Shown: positions 35,824 to 45,374, numbered from the stretch's first letter. The stretch: DNA of 60,257 nucleotides from an archaeon (GCA_024276695.1 JAJRWR010000018.1:1-60257); one strand, 5' to 3'. Notes: generated by a model not told the origin, from the letters alone. Made by a program: numbers and translations.

Positions 35824-36849
35824 ATGACTTCAATAGCAACATTAGGCTCCCATTGTTCCTTGCAGGTCTTAAAAGGGGCAAAAGACGAAGGTTTGAAAAC
35901 TATTCTAATATGTGAGAAAAAACGTGAAAAATTATACAAGAGATTTCCATTCATTGATGAATTAATTATTGTAGATTCCTTCAAAGAAGTACTTGATCAA
36001 AAATGTCAGTCAATTCTTGAAGAAAACAAAGCAGTACTAATCCCTCATGGAACACTAGTAGCACAGATGAGTTCTGAAGAAATTGAATCGATCAAAACTC
36101 CAGTGTTTGGAAACAAGTGGATTCTAAGATGGGAATCTGACAGAGAAATGAAAGAAAAGCTCATGAGAGAAGCAAAACTTCCAATGCCCAAACCAGTGTC
36201 AAACGCTAAAGAGATTGAAAAATTAGTCATAGTAAAGAGACAAGGGGCTGCAGGAGGAAAAGGGTATTTCATGGCAGCAAACGAAGAAGACTATAATTTA
36301 AAAAGAAATCAACTGATTTCGGAAGGAGTGATTTCTAAAGACGAAACTCTATACATTCAAGAATATGCAGCAGGCGTTTTAGCTTATTTGACATTTTTCT
36401 ATTCTCCTCTAAAAGAAGAATTAGAATTTTTTGGAGTTGATCAACGACATGAATCTGATATTGAAGGATTGGGAAGAATTCCTGCAGAACAACAACTAAA
36501 ATCAAATAAAGTTCCATCATTTAATGTCATTGGAAATAGTCCTCTTGTTTTACGGGAATCATTATTAGATGAAGTGTACACAATGGGTGAAAATTTTGTA
36601 GAAGCTTCAAAAAGAATAGTTGCCCCAGGAATGAATGGTCCATTTTGTATTGAAGGAGTTTATGATGAAAATGCAAAATTCAAATCTTTTGAGTTTTCAG
36701 CAAGAATTGTAGCAGGTTCAAACATCTACATGGATGGCTCACCTTATTATTCACTATTATACAATGAAACAATGAGTATGGGGAAAAGAATTGCTAGAGA
36801 AGTTAAAATAGCCACGGAATCCAATCGACTAGACAAAATTACAACATAA
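35824..36849 (+). CDS. purP: FAICAR synthetase (formate-dependent)
   Basis: 341 residues of the archaeal PurP family: SIATLGSHCSLQVLKGAKDE at the start, VKRQGAAGGKGYFMA (ATP-grasp), VDQRHESDIEGLGRIPAEQQ and the C-terminal IEGVYDENAKFKSFEFSARI. It makes FAICAR from AICAR, formate and ATP, replacing PurH transformylase. With purK and purE this gives three purine genes in the window. Confidence 0.93.
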   Translation: MTSIATLGSHCSLQVLKGAKDEGLKTILICEKKREKLYKRFPFIDELIIVDSFKEVLDQKCQSILEENKAVLIPHGTLVAQMSSEEIESIKTPVFGNKWILRWESDREMKEKLMREAKLPMPKPVSNAKEIEKLVIVKRQGAAGGKGYFMAANEEDYNLKRNQLISEGVISKDETLYIQEYAAGVLAYLTFFYSPLKEELEFFGVDQRHESDIEGLGRIPAEQQLKSNKVPSFNVIGNSPLVLRESLLDEVYTMGENFVEASKRIVAPGMNGPFCIEGVYDENAKFKSFEFSARIVAGSNIYMDGSPYYSLLYNETMSMGKRIAREVKIATESNRLDKITT

Positions 36850-36865
36850 AATTCAATTTAGAAAT

Positions 36866-37651
36866 CTATTTTGTGGTTACTTCCATACCATGTTGAGATT
36901 TTATGATATACTTGTCTCTAATTTTCACACTAATCCAATCAATGAACAAGACAGTTACCAACACTACCAACATGAAGATTGCTGCTTTTCCATACTCAAA
37001 GAATTTAATATAATTGATTATGTAAAATCCAATTCCGCCAGCACCGACCAAACCAAGAATACTGGTTTGACGAACATTGTAATCAAACATGTATAGTATT
37101 TGGCTCAACAGATGAGATGCAGATTCAGGAATCACCACATAGCGGATTAGTTGCCATTTTGAAACGCCAATAGAACTTACAGCATCCATTGGATCAGAAT
37201 CAATGGTCTCAATTGCCTCATATTGTAATTTTGCAACAAACCCAACAGTATACATTACAATTGCCAAGACTCCAGCAAAAGTTCCCAATCCAACCATGAT
37301 TACAAACAAAATTGCCCAAAGAATCGAAGGAAATGTTCTGATAGCTGCCAATAATGCACGAACAGGAGCATAGACATATTTGCTGTTTAGATTTCGTGCT
37401 GCAAACATGCTAAGAGGTAATGCGATTGCCGTACCAACAACAGTACCAATGAATGCCATTTGGATTGTTTCAAACATCGCCCAGAGTGCTGTTGGAATAT
37501 ATTTTGGTTCGACAAGAAGCATCTCTTCAACTACAATTGCAAGGTTAGGCAATCCCTCAACAAATTCTAAAGGATTTGCATCCACATTATACGATGCGAC
37601 CACTACAAGTGCCACAATGATTCCAATTACAATGTTATTTTTTGGAGTCAT
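36866..37651 (-). CDS. phnE: Phosphonate-type ABC transporter permease
   Basis: 261 residues with about six membrane helices and the PhnE permease pattern (MAFIGTVVGTAIALPLSMFA, IRTFPSILWAILFVIMVG, the EAA-like loop SSIGVSKWQLIRYVVIPES and GLVGAGGIGF). It overlaps phnC by 17 bases. The transported compound could be phosphonate, phosphite or phosphate. Confidence 0.88.
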   Translation of the reverse strand: MTPKNNIVIGIIVALVVVASYNVDANPLEFVEGLPNLAIVVEEMLLVEPKYIPTALWAMFETIQMAFIGTVVGTAIALPLSMFAARNLNSKYVYAPVRALLAAIRTFPSILWAILFVIMVGLGTFAGVLAIVMYTVGFVAKLQYEAIETIDSDPMDAVSSIGVSKWQLIRYVVIPESASHLLSQILYMFDYNVRQTSILGLVGAGGIGFYIINYIKFFEYGKAAIFMLVVLVTVLFIDWISVKIRDKYIIKSQHGMEVTTK

Positions 37652-38465
37652 CAGAATACATCTCCATTATTTCTTTAGTGTTCAAATCACCCGTTTGAAA
37701 ATCAACTATAATGTCACCTTCAACTCCAATTTCTAGAATTTTTTGGCCTTCTTTGATAACTGCCACCCTATTTGCATATTCTAATGCTAATTGGATATCA
37801 TGATGAACCATGATTGCAGTCAAATTCATTCTTTTTTGAGCATCAGCAATCAAATTCATTATCTCACGAGCGGTCACATGATCTAATTCTGAAACAATCT
37901 CATCTGCCAACAGTATGGTTGGTTTTTGCATTAGTGCTCTAGCAATAGCTACTCTACGTTTTTCACCTCCACTTAACATGTAGGCTTTTCTGTCTTCTTT
38001 TCCAGATAATCCGACAAGAGACATTATTCTTTTTGCTTCTTGAATTTCAGATTCAGGGAATTTTTTGAGTAATGATTGAATTTTGTTTAATCTAGGTAAT
38101 GCACCAATTAGAATATTTTCAATGACTGTGATGTTTTTTACCAATCCAAGACTTTGTGGGATATAACCAATAGTGTGCATCATCTTTTTGAATTTTTTAT
38201 TATTCATGTCAGGTGTAACATAATCAATTTTGATGGTACCTTTGCTTGGAATCATCATTCCATTCATTAGTTTCAGCAAGGTTGATTTTCCAGAACCTGA
38301 TTGGCCAACAATAGCATAGTTTGTTCCTCTATCGATGGAGAGATTGATTCCTTCTAGTGCAAAATTTTTGGAATCATACGAAGTCCATACATCATTCATT
38401 TGGATGATTTTATTTGTTGAGATTAATGAAAAAGAAGGGTTTAGGGTCATCTGAAGTTGTTTCAT
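37635..38465 (-). CDS. phnC: Phosphonate-type ABC transporter ATPase
   Basis: 276 residues. Walker A (VGQSGSGKSTLLKLM), signature (LSGGEKRRVAIARALM, with E in place of the usual Q), Walker B (TILLADEIVSELD) and switch His (IMVHHDIQLAL). It powers the PhnE permease. The N-terminal 18 residues before IIQMNDVW exceed the usual start. Confidence 0.9.
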   Translation of the reverse strand: MKQLQMTLNPSFSLISTNKIIQMNDVWTSYDSKNFALEGINLSIDRGTNYAIVGQSGSGKSTLLKLMNGMMIPSKGTIKIDYVTPDMNNKKFKKMMHTIGYIPQSLGLVKNITVIENILIGALPRLNKIQSLLKKFPESEIQEAKRIMSLVGLSGKEDRKAYMLSGGEKRRVAIARALMQKPTILLADEIVSELDHVTAREIMNLIADAQKRMNLTAIMVHHDIQLALEYANRVAVIKEGQKILEIGVEGDIIVDFQTGDLNTKEIMEMYSDDSKK

Positions 38466-38482
38466 TTTCAGAATCCCTTGTT

Positions 38483-39571
38483 TTATTTGCTCTTGTTGTA
38501 TTTATCAAGAATCAACTGATCAAGTCCTGTTAAAGCATCAATAAAGTCACCAAATTCACCAATATGCATAGTTGTGGTGGTTGGAACTAGAGCTTCTGCA
38601 CCATACAAGTCTCTCAAGATACGATTATTTTCATCATAATTGAGTTTGATCATTGCATCAACAAGTGCATTTCTGGTAGAGTCAGACATGTCAGAACTTA
38701 CCATGAACACATGTGACGGCACAGGTCCAATTGTAGTGACTGGTCGTAATTTTAATTGATCTTCTAATTCCAGATATTTCTGTGGAGCAATATCTGAACC
38801 AAATGCAACATCTACATTTCCATTAAGAAGTAATTGTAATGCAGCTTTGTAACCACCTGCAAAAGTATAACTTTCAAAGTTATTTGCCAATGCAGATTCT
38901 AAAGCAACAATGTCATCGCCTTCTATGGTAACATAGCCCTCAGTAACCAAAGTTCCCATAGGCCTAACAAAACCAGATGAACCAGTGATGCTAGTAAATG
39001 CTACTTTTTTGCCAACTGTATCTTCCAATGAATTAATTGAATCATTTTCAGCCAAGGTCCAAACTGTTGCTTGATAGTTTACCTTTCCTGCAACGAGTTC
39101 TGCCATTACTGCCTCTGCACCAGTTCTTTGATTGGTAATCCATGCAGGACCGGTGTCCATAAAGGCAGCATCAATATGACCAAATCTCATCCCTTCAATG
39201 ATTGTTTCATAATTTGTTGGAACCACGATCTCGACATCTACACCAAGCTCAGTTTCAAGAAAGATTTCTAATGCTTGAGCTTTTGGAGTTAGTTCATCAG
39301 CTTTTTCAACTGGAATAAATCCAATGGTAATTGTGTCAACATCTACAGGGTTAGATTCAGATGAAACATTGATGATGTTGTTTTCCAACAGATATGTGAT
39401 TCCATTTAGAAAAGTTTCATCATCCAAAGTACCATCAGCCCACCAACCAGCATTTGTTTTAATCCAATCAGGGACTAAACCCTCTGCTTGTGCCGATTCA
39501 GTTAATGGTACAGACAACACACTGATTACTGCAAAAACAGCAATCAATGCTAATGTAATTTGTCGTTTCAT
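38483..39571 (-). CDS. phnD: Phosphonate-type substrate-binding protein with extra N-terminal module
   Basis: 362 residues from the ATG at 39571 (a TTG three codons earlier is in frame). Signal peptide about 1-29. Then a 40-residue module, GLVPDWIKTNAGWWADG to LLENNIINVS, of the kind often repeated in thaumarchaeal surface proteins. Then a PhnD-like periplasmic binding fold (TITIGFIPVEKADELTPKAQ, HIDAAFMDTGPAWITNQRTG, AFTSITGSSGFVRPMGTLV). The module is probably outside the cell and may anchor the binder to the S-layer; that is inference. Confidence 0.88.
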   Translation of the reverse strand: MKRQITLALIAVFAVISVLSVPLTESAQAEGLVPDWIKTNAGWWADGTLDDETFLNGITYLLENNIINVSSESNPVDVDTITIGFIPVEKADELTPKAQALEIFLETELGVDVEIVVPTNYETIIEGMRFGHIDAAFMDTGPAWITNQRTGAEAVMAELVAGKVNYQATVWTLAENDSINSLEDTVGKKVAFTSITGSSGFVRPMGTLVTEGYVTIEGDDIVALESALANNFESYTFAGGYKAALQLLLNGNVDVAFGSDIAPQKYLELEDQLKLRPVTTIGPVPSHVFMVSSDMSDSTRNALVDAMIKLNYDENNRILRDLYGAEALVPTTTTMHIGEFGDFIDALTGLDQLILDKYNKSK

Positions 39572-39684
39572 GATTAACAAAGAATTAGGATTAGCTAAAT
39601 TATTTAAAGCAAGGCATCATTCCAAATCATCATTCCAAGTCTATAGAACAAGAACAATAGACATTTTTGATCTTAAACCAATAA

Positions 39685-40041
39685 TTAATTTGATTTAGGA
39701 TTTGCAGTGTTTGAATACAAATTCAAACTAGGCTCCAAATCATCCAATGTGATTTCGACCTTTCCAATTCTACTTCTATACAATTTTATTTTTTTGCCTT
39801 CAGGAGATATAATGAATTTATCAACCTCGGCCAATGCAAGTTCCTCTAATGTTGACAGAGTTTTGTACACTGTAGAAAGTGAAATTTTTAGTTCATCAGC
39901 AATTTGAGTGGCATCTTTTGATTCATTTTTCACTGAAAACAATACAGATCTAGTACACACATTGCTTAGAGATTCAATAATTTTTTGCGTAATATCAAAT
40001 TCAGATAATTGAATTATAGTAGGTTTTTGCAATTTTATCAC
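39685..40041 (-). CDS. Winged-helix transcription regulator
   Basis: 118 residues. The helix-turn-helix is DATQIADELKISLSTVYKTLS, and the wing is VDKFIISPEGKKIKLYRSRI. It resembles TrmB/ArsR-type regulators and its upstream neighbour along the full length, so the two are tandem duplicates. Both lie upstream of phnDCE on the same strand, so they may control the transporter. Confidence 0.8.
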   Translation of the reverse strand: MIKLQKPTIIQLSEFDITQKIIESLSNVCTRSVLFSVKNESKDATQIADELKISLSTVYKTLSTLEELALAEVDKFIISPEGKKIKLYRSRIGKVEITLDDLEPSLNLYSNTANPKSN

Positions 40042-40371
40042 TTAATTTGGGATTAACGTAAGACTAGGTTCAGGCTTTCTAATGGAGATATCAGCTTTGC
40101 TGATACGACTTCGATAAACCTTGTATTTTCTGCCCTTATCAGATAACATCCATTTTTCAACTTTGATTAATGTTAATTCTTCAAGGTCTGTTAATTTTTT
40201 ATAAACAGAACTAAGGGGAATTTTGAGTTTGTCAGAAAGTTCGGCAGCTGTATTTCCTTTTTTAATTGTGGAGAATAGAATTGCTCGAGATTCAGAATCA
40301 GCCAAAGCCTCTATAACTTTTTGAGTTGTATCGTATTTTTTTAATTGTGGAAGTGTTAATTTTCGTGACAT
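40042..40371 (-). CDS. Winged-helix transcription regulator, tandem paralogue
   Basis: 109 residues with TAAELSDKLKIPLSSVYKKL as helix-turn-helix and EKWMLSDKGRKYKVYRSRIS as wing. The stop is directly followed by the next start (40042/40041), so the two paralogues are co-translated and may form a heterodimer. No ligand domain. Confidence 0.8.
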   Translation of the reverse strand: MSRKLTLPQLKKYDTTQKVIEALADSESRAILFSTIKKGNTAAELSDKLKIPLSSVYKKLTDLEELTLIKVEKWMLSDKGRKYKVYRSRISKADISIRKPEPSLTLIPN

Positions 40372-40450
40372 GTAAATATAAAAAAATGGTTCAGGTATTT
40401 AAAACTAGGTTATTTATTCTCATTCTAGAGAGTTAGAATAATTAATTGGA

Positions 40451-40615
40451 TTGTGTGTTTTTTGTAAGATTACAAAAAAATTTCAAAAATATACCCACAC
40501 ATATGCAAATGATGAAATTCCAAGAACAGATATTATTCTAAACTCATTTACTAAATTCACAGGTACAGATATTTCATCAGATGACAAATTCATTGTAAAA
40601 AATATCAGCAACTAA
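40451..40615 (+). CDS. Possible 54-residue protein, TTG start
   Basis: The plus frame CVFCKITKKFQKYTHTYAND to ISSDDKFIVKNISN is open from a TTG at 40451. It has a CVFC pair but no clear promoter or RBS. It may be real, a remnant or chance. Confidence 0.3.
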   Translation: MCVFCKITKKFQKYTHTYANDEIPRTDIILNSFTKFTGTDISSDDKFIVKNISN

Positions 40616-40648
40616 CACGTGTTATGGACACTAGGAAAATACTAACTT

Positions 40649-40864
40649 TTAGTGACAAGGAAATCCTGCTGCATGTCTCATATCATGAGTTAATTCATGA
40701 ATGTAAAGATCAGTGAATGCTTGTTCACCATATACAGGACTGAATATGTGGCCTTGGTCAAATCCGACAACAAATAATCCTGCGACAAATACAATAGATA
40801 ATGCAAGAATTGCTAGTTTTGAAACACCAGTTTTTGAAACAGAGATTTGTCTAGATTCAGACAT
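40649..40864 (-). CDS. CbtB-type cobalt-transporter subunit
   Basis: 71 residues from the ATG at 40864 (another ATG at 40876). One membrane helix (LAILALSIVFVAGLFVVGFD), then the CbtB signature: GHIFSPVYGEQAF and the His-rich end IHELTHDMRHAAGFPCH. CbtB is proposed to take up cobalt with CbtA and is usually under B12 control. No cbtA is adjacent. Confidence 0.85.
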   Translation of the reverse strand: MSESRQISVSKTGVSKLAILALSIVFVAGLFVVGFDQGHIFSPVYGEQAFTDLYIHELTHDMRHAAGFPCH

Positions 40865-41007
40865 GAAAAATATCATTCTCTGTTTATATTAAAACTCTTG
40901 GGTGCTGTAAAAAAATCAAAGAGTCAGAATTTAGTCATGAAAATCTGTTATTATAAGATCTTACATACTGTTGTTTTTGACATATTTTTTCCAAGGAATT
41001 TTGTAAA

Positions 41008-41781
41008 ATGAATGATTCAGGAACAAGGATAGAGATTACAAAACATCAAACCCAGATTTCAGATATAATTCAAAGAGAATTAATTGATCTGTACGGTACA
41101 AATGGATACAAATCAATTATGCAAACAATGACAAAAATTTCTGGAAAAACAGAGAAACAGATTATTACAAACTTTGAATTATTTTCAGAGTTATCTGAAG
41201 GTGTTTTTGGTAAATCATCAGAGTCAAAAATTTTGGATCCAATTAAAATGAAAATAGACATCATCGGTATGGAGAATATCCATCAAGAGGAGAAAGTGGT
41301 GAGAGAATCCATAAAAGTCTTGATTGCAGATGATGAAATAGAAATTCTAGGCCTATACAAGACATTTTTAGAAGGCAAAGGCAGAGAAGTCACTACAGCT
41401 ACGGATGGACGCAAATGTGTTGATGCATACAAGTGGTTTAATCAAGATGAATCAAAAAATTATTTTGACGTTGTGATACTTGATCAAAAAATGCCATTTA
41501 TGACAGGGTTACAAGCAGCAATATAAATTTTAGATATCAACCCTCACCAAAAAATAATTTTTGCATCGGGATATCTTGAAAAGACATTACTTGAAGTATT
41601 GACAAAGATCAACAAGGCAATTGCAGTAATTGAAAAGCCATTTTCACTAGATGTGTTAGATTACATGATAAATAATTCTGAAATTTTTGACAGATTAGAA
41701 AAAATCAACATCAATCAACAAGAAAGAGACATTAATGAAAAAATGTCAGAAATAATGACAGTATTACAGAATCCAATTTAA
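41008..41781 (+). pseudogene. Response regulator broken by a nonsense codon
   Basis: The N-terminal about 90 residues are an uncharacterised helical domain. A receiver domain follows (VLIADDEIEILGLYKTFLEG, phosphorylation Asp in VVILDQKMPFMTGLQAA). At 41524 the frame hits TAA; beyond it the same frame continues perfectly: ILDINPHQKIIFASGYLEK and AIAVIEKPFSLDVLDYMI (conserved Lys-Pro). One A-to-T change in an AAA codon would account for it. As it stands the receiver lacks the last two beta-alpha units. Confidence 0.85.
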
Positions 41782-41824
41782 GAAATTAGAGAAGATATTT
41801 ACTTGAACATTATTTTGTTTCAAT

Positions 41825-42475
41825 ATGATAAAATTATATTTATTGATAATCCCTATAACAATTGGAATTATTATTGGAATGTTTTTGTCATTTTATCCCG
41901 AATCAGAAGATGAATTAAATCTATTAACAATAACAAAATTAATTGATGGAGGCTCTCCAATTATGGGAAATAAAAATGCACCAATCACAATATTAGAATG
42001 GGGGGATTATCAGTGTACGTTTTGTTACAAATTTCATCAAAATACTTTAGGTATTATCAATGAGGATTTCATTAAAACTGGAAAAGTAAAACTAGTCTTC
42101 AAAGATTTTCCACTAAACGGTCCTGATTCACGTTTAGCGGCTGAAGCAACATATTGTGCACAAGATCAAGGAAAATATTGGCAATATCATGACGAATTAT
42201 ACAAGAATTGGGGAGGTGAAAGAACAGGTTGGATTACCCGAGATTCTCTTGACAAATTTGGAACCACGATAAATTTAGATTTAAATGAATTCAACAATTG
42301 TCTGAATGAACACAAATATCAAAAAAAAGTAATTTCACTTTACGAATTTGGAAAAGAGATAGGAATTAATGCAACACCATCATTTTTGGTTTTTAATGAT
42401 GAAAAAATAATCAAAATTAGGGGAAACCAACCACTAGAAGTATTTCTTAAAACATTTGATGAGTTACGATTTTAA
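41825..42475 (+). CDS. Membrane-anchored DsbA-like thiol oxidoreductase
   Basis: 216 residues. N-terminal membrane helix (LYLLIIPITIGIIIGMFLSF). Thioredoxin fold of the DsbA/Thioredoxin_4 type: ILEWGDYQCTFCYKFHQN (CxxC), then the helical insertion and the cis-Pro in NATPSFLVF. It forms or exchanges disulfides outside the membrane. Monocistronic. Confidence 0.85.
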   Translation: MIKLYLLIIPITIGIIIGMFLSFYPESEDELNLLTITKLIDGGSPIMGNKNAPITILEWGDYQCTFCYKFHQNTLGIINEDFIKTGKVKLVFKDFPLNGPDSRLAAEATYCAQDQGKYWQYHDELYKNWGGERTGWITRDSLDKFGTTINLDLNEFNNCLNEHKYQKKVISLYEFGKEIGINATPSFLVFNDEKIIKIRGNQPLEVFLKTFDELRF

Positions 42476-42521
42476 AAAAATTAATCAAAAAGATATATTC
42501 GTAAATTAAGGACAAACCATA

Positions 42522-43802
42522 ATGCCCAAAATTGACATTGAAAAACAAGATTCAGTAAAAATCTACAAAATTAGAAAGACATTAGAAGAATTGTCTAAAA
42601 AATCAGGTAGAGGTACAGAATTAATCACAGTCTACATTCCAAAAGGAAAACAATTACACGAAATTATCAGTTCACTTCAACAAGAACAAGGAACCGCAGA
42701 TAACATAAAATCTGATTTAACAAGATCACATGTAGTTGATTCTTTGGGCAAAGTTGTTCAAAGATTAAAGATGTACAAGAAAACTCCTGAAAGAGGATTG
42801 GTAATGTTTTGTGGTGCATTGCCCCCAGAAGAAGGAGGTCCGTTAGGAAGTGAAGTAGTCAAAGTTTGGGAAATTGATCCACCCAAAGATTTGAATCAAT
42901 ATCTGTACAGATGTGATGATCATTTCCATGTGGATATTCTAAAGAATATGTTAAAGGATGATAATCTCATAGGATTTTTAGCAATTGATGCAAAAGATGC
43001 AGGATGGGGATTACTACATGGAGACAAAATCGAAGTACTATCTCAAACAGGTTCAGGAGTAGCTGGAAAACACAGACAAGGTGGACAATCTGCAAAGAGA
43101 TTTCAAAAACTAAGAGAGATGGAATTGAGTTATTTTTACAACAGAGTAGCACAAACTACCCGCGAATATTTTATTGATATTTATCCAGTAAAGGGATTAA
43201 TAATCTCAGGACCAGGACCTACAAAAGAAGATTTCATTAACGGGAATTATCTAGAATATAGATTACAAAATAATATAATCAGTACAATTGATTCATCATA
43301 CTCCGGAGCAGAAGGCATACGAGAAGCTTTTGCAAAATCTTCAGACATCTTAGGTAATTTTAGACTCGTAGAAGAGAAAAAAATGGTTGAAGATTTGTTT
43401 AGAGAAATTAACTCTAACACAGGGAAAGGATCATATGGTTTACAAGAAGTCATTGAATTTTTGAAACATAATGTTGTTCAAACTTTGCTAATTACAGATA
43501 ATACAAATCTTCACAGAGTGGAAGGCAAATGTAAGAGATGCACGCACGTCCAAGAAGATATTGTAGAGAGGCCTCTAGTGATTCCTAAAAAAACAGAATT
43601 CACATCTAAACCATGCCCAGAATGTAATGCGATGGAAGTAGAAGTTAACGAGCAAGATATTGTGGATTATTTGCAAATATTATCTTCAAAATCAGGTTCC
43701 CAACTAGAAGTTATTTCTGGAAGTGCAGAACATGGAAATATGCTTGCGAGTCTAGGAAAAGTTGGAGCAATTTTGAGATACAATCCAGGTCATTCTAAAT
43801 AA
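42522..43802 (+). CDS. prf1: Peptide chain release factor aRF1
   Basis: 426 residues of the eRF1/aRF1 family. Stop-codon recognition loop NIKS (TADNIKSDLTRSHV), the hydrolysis loop GGQ (GKHRQGGQSAKRFQ) and a C-terminal zinc part (CKRCTHVQED and PCPECNAMEV). It ends translation at all three stop codons. It overlaps the converging HIT gene by 8 bases. Confidence 0.96.
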   Translation: MPKIDIEKQDSVKIYKIRKTLEELSKKSGRGTELITVYIPKGKQLHEIISSLQQEQGTADNIKSDLTRSHVVDSLGKVVQRLKMYKKTPERGLVMFCGALPPEEGGPLGSEVVKVWEIDPPKDLNQYLYRCDDHFHVDILKNMLKDDNLIGFLAIDAKDAGWGLLHGDKIEVLSQTGSGVAGKHRQGGQSAKRFQKLREMELSYFYNRVAQTTREYFIDIYPVKGLIISGPGPTKEDFINGNYLEYRLQNNIISTIDSSYSGAEGIREAFAKSSDILGNFRLVEEKKMVEDLFREINSNTGKGSYGLQEVIEFLKHNVVQTLLITDNTNLHRVEGKCKRCTHVQEDIVERPLVIPKKTEFTSKPCPECNAMEVEVNEQDIVDYLQILSSKSGSQLEVISGSAEHGNMLASLGKVGAILRYNPGHSK

Positions 43803-44199
43803 AACTACGAATCTTTTTAGATAATTCTAAAAGTTCATCATCGCTAGAAATTTGTCTTTTAGTCCATACTGTGCCTTTGTTATTGTATCTAGGGATAATG
43901 TGTATGTGGACATGAGGAATAATTTGTTTTGCAGCCCTGCCATTATTTTGTCCCAAACTAAATGCATCTGCACCTGTGGCATCTAAAATTCCCTTTGCAA
44001 TTTTTGGGACAATTGAAAAAATATTTCCAACATCTTTTGAATTCATATCAGTGATTTTTTCATGGTGTTTTCTTGGAATAACCAAACTATGCCCAACATC
44101 TATGGGATATTTATCTAAAAATGCAACGTGGAATTTATCTTGATATAAGAAATGCCCGCCTCTCTTTCCATCTAAAATATCACAAAAAATGCAATCCAT
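43795..44199 (-). CDS. HIT-family nucleotide hydrolase/transferase
   Basis: 134 residues. Zinc Cys pair at the start (CIFCDILDG), and the histidine triad HVHIHIIPR. The length fits Hint/HIT proteins that split AMP-linked substrates. Monocistronic. Confidence 0.92.
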   Translation of the reverse strand: MDCIFCDILDGKRGGHFLYQDKFHVAFLDKYPIDVGHSLVIPRKHHEKITDMNSKDVGNIFSIVPKIAKGILDATGADAFSLGQNNGRAAKQIIPHVHIHIIPRYNNKGTVWTKRQISSDDELLELSKKIRSFI

Positions 44200-44302
44200 A
44201 AAGAACAGCGTTTTGTAATTTTATTTATTGTTTTTAATCAATTTGAATCAGTCTTGCATTTAGACACGTATTTTTCAACAATAGAAAGTAAATTCCAAGG
44301 CT

Positions 44303-44455
44303 CTAGTTTTCTTCTTTTCCACAATGCATGCATCTTTTTGTGGACAGTATCTCAAACCACACAAAATCATGAATAAATCCCTCTTTGCAATTCACATGTA
44401 TTGTAGTAAAATTAGCATTACAAAGAGTCTTGTCAAAAACAGTATCGATCAACAT
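44303..44455 (-). CDS. 50-residue Cys protein
   Basis: The frame starts MLIDTVFDKTLCNANFTTIH and ends KRCMHCGKEEN. A CxxC plus two further Cys suggests a zinc ribbon. No RBS seen. Unknown function. Confidence 0.5.
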   Translation of the reverse strand: MLIDTVFDKTLCNANFTTIHVNCKEGFIHDFVWFEILSTKRCMHCGKEEN

Positions 44456-44574
44456 GAACTCTTTTCAGAATAATTTATCAAATTATAATTTAAAAAAAAG
44501 AACGCATTGACAGTCAAAGACAGTATTTTGTGACGAATGGTTAATTAGGGCAAATTTTGGAGTGAAATTATCTA

Positions 44575-45171
44575 ATGGGCCGAAAAGAACGACGTGAACG
44601 TGAAGTAAAACGTGAAAATTACGCTACAAAGCATTCAGCTGAAAAAAGAAAGCATACGCTAATTGCAATTGGAGTTTTAGCTGTGATTGCAATAATCGTC
44701 GGATATTCTGCCTATCTATTTTTGAACATGACTGAAACAGCACCAGGGGGACCAGAAAACGCAGGAGCCCTTGGAAGTGAGCACTCACATGCAGGTATTT
44801 TAGTAAAGATTTTTGGAGATACATTTGAATTTTCTAGTCCAGCATTTCAAATCAAGTCAAGTTGGATTCATTTTGAAGGAAGAGACGGGTTTACAATCCA
44901 CAAACATGCAACGGGTGTAAATTTAGGATATCTATTTGAAACTCTTTCAATAGGTCTTGATGATCAATGTTATGTATTTCCAGATGGAAAGCAATTCTGT
45001 ACAAATGAAGATTATACACTAAAGTTCTTTATCAACAGAGAACAAGTATCAGACATCAGAGACTATGAGATACAAGAAGGAGACAGAGTATTGATCGTAT
45101 TTGGTGCTGAAACTCCTGAAGAAATTAAAGCATACTTGCTACAACTAGACAACCAAGAGTTAATTGAATAA
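44575..45171 (+). CDS. Membrane-anchored extracellular protein
   Basis: 198 residues. Basic N-terminus, membrane helix about 27-50 (TLIAIGVLAVIAIIVGYSAY), then a domain with HSHAGILVKIFGDTFEFSS and HFEGRDGFTIHKHATGV and two Cys that may pair (CYVFPDGKQFC). I recall relatives in other thaumarchaea but no firm function. GGAGTG precedes the ATG at a suitable distance. Confidence 0.75.
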   Translation: MGRKERREREVKRENYATKHSAEKRKHTLIAIGVLAVIAIIVGYSAYLFLNMTETAPGGPENAGALGSEHSHAGILVKIFGDTFEFSSPAFQIKSSWIHFEGRDGFTIHKHATGVNLGYLFETLSIGLDDQCYVFPDGKQFCTNEDYTLKFFINREQVSDIRDYEIQEGDRVLIVFGAETPEEIKAYLLQLDNQELIE

Positions 45172-45173
45172 AA

Positions 45174-45374
45174 TTAAGATGTATCTTTTGTTGTAAATGA
45201 GGATGCAGTTTTGTCAAACATCATATAATATCCACACATACTACATCGTAAAACAGTTAATTCAGTGGTAAGAAATTCCTTGTCTTCAAAGCGTCCACTA
45301 AGTTTTACATTATCGCCTGCAATTTCAGCTTTGTTACTCTTACATACTGGACATTCAAGGGCTTTTTGTTCCAT
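45174..45374 (-). CDS. Zinc-ribbon protein
   Basis: 66 residues with CPVCKSNKAE and CSMCGYYMMF, two CxxC pairs 34 residues apart. It converges on the membrane protein (2 bases between). Function unknown. Confidence 0.7.
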   Translation of the reverse strand: MEQKALECPVCKSNKAEIAGDNVKLSGRFEDKEFLTTELTVLRCSMCGYYMMFDKTASSFTTKDTS

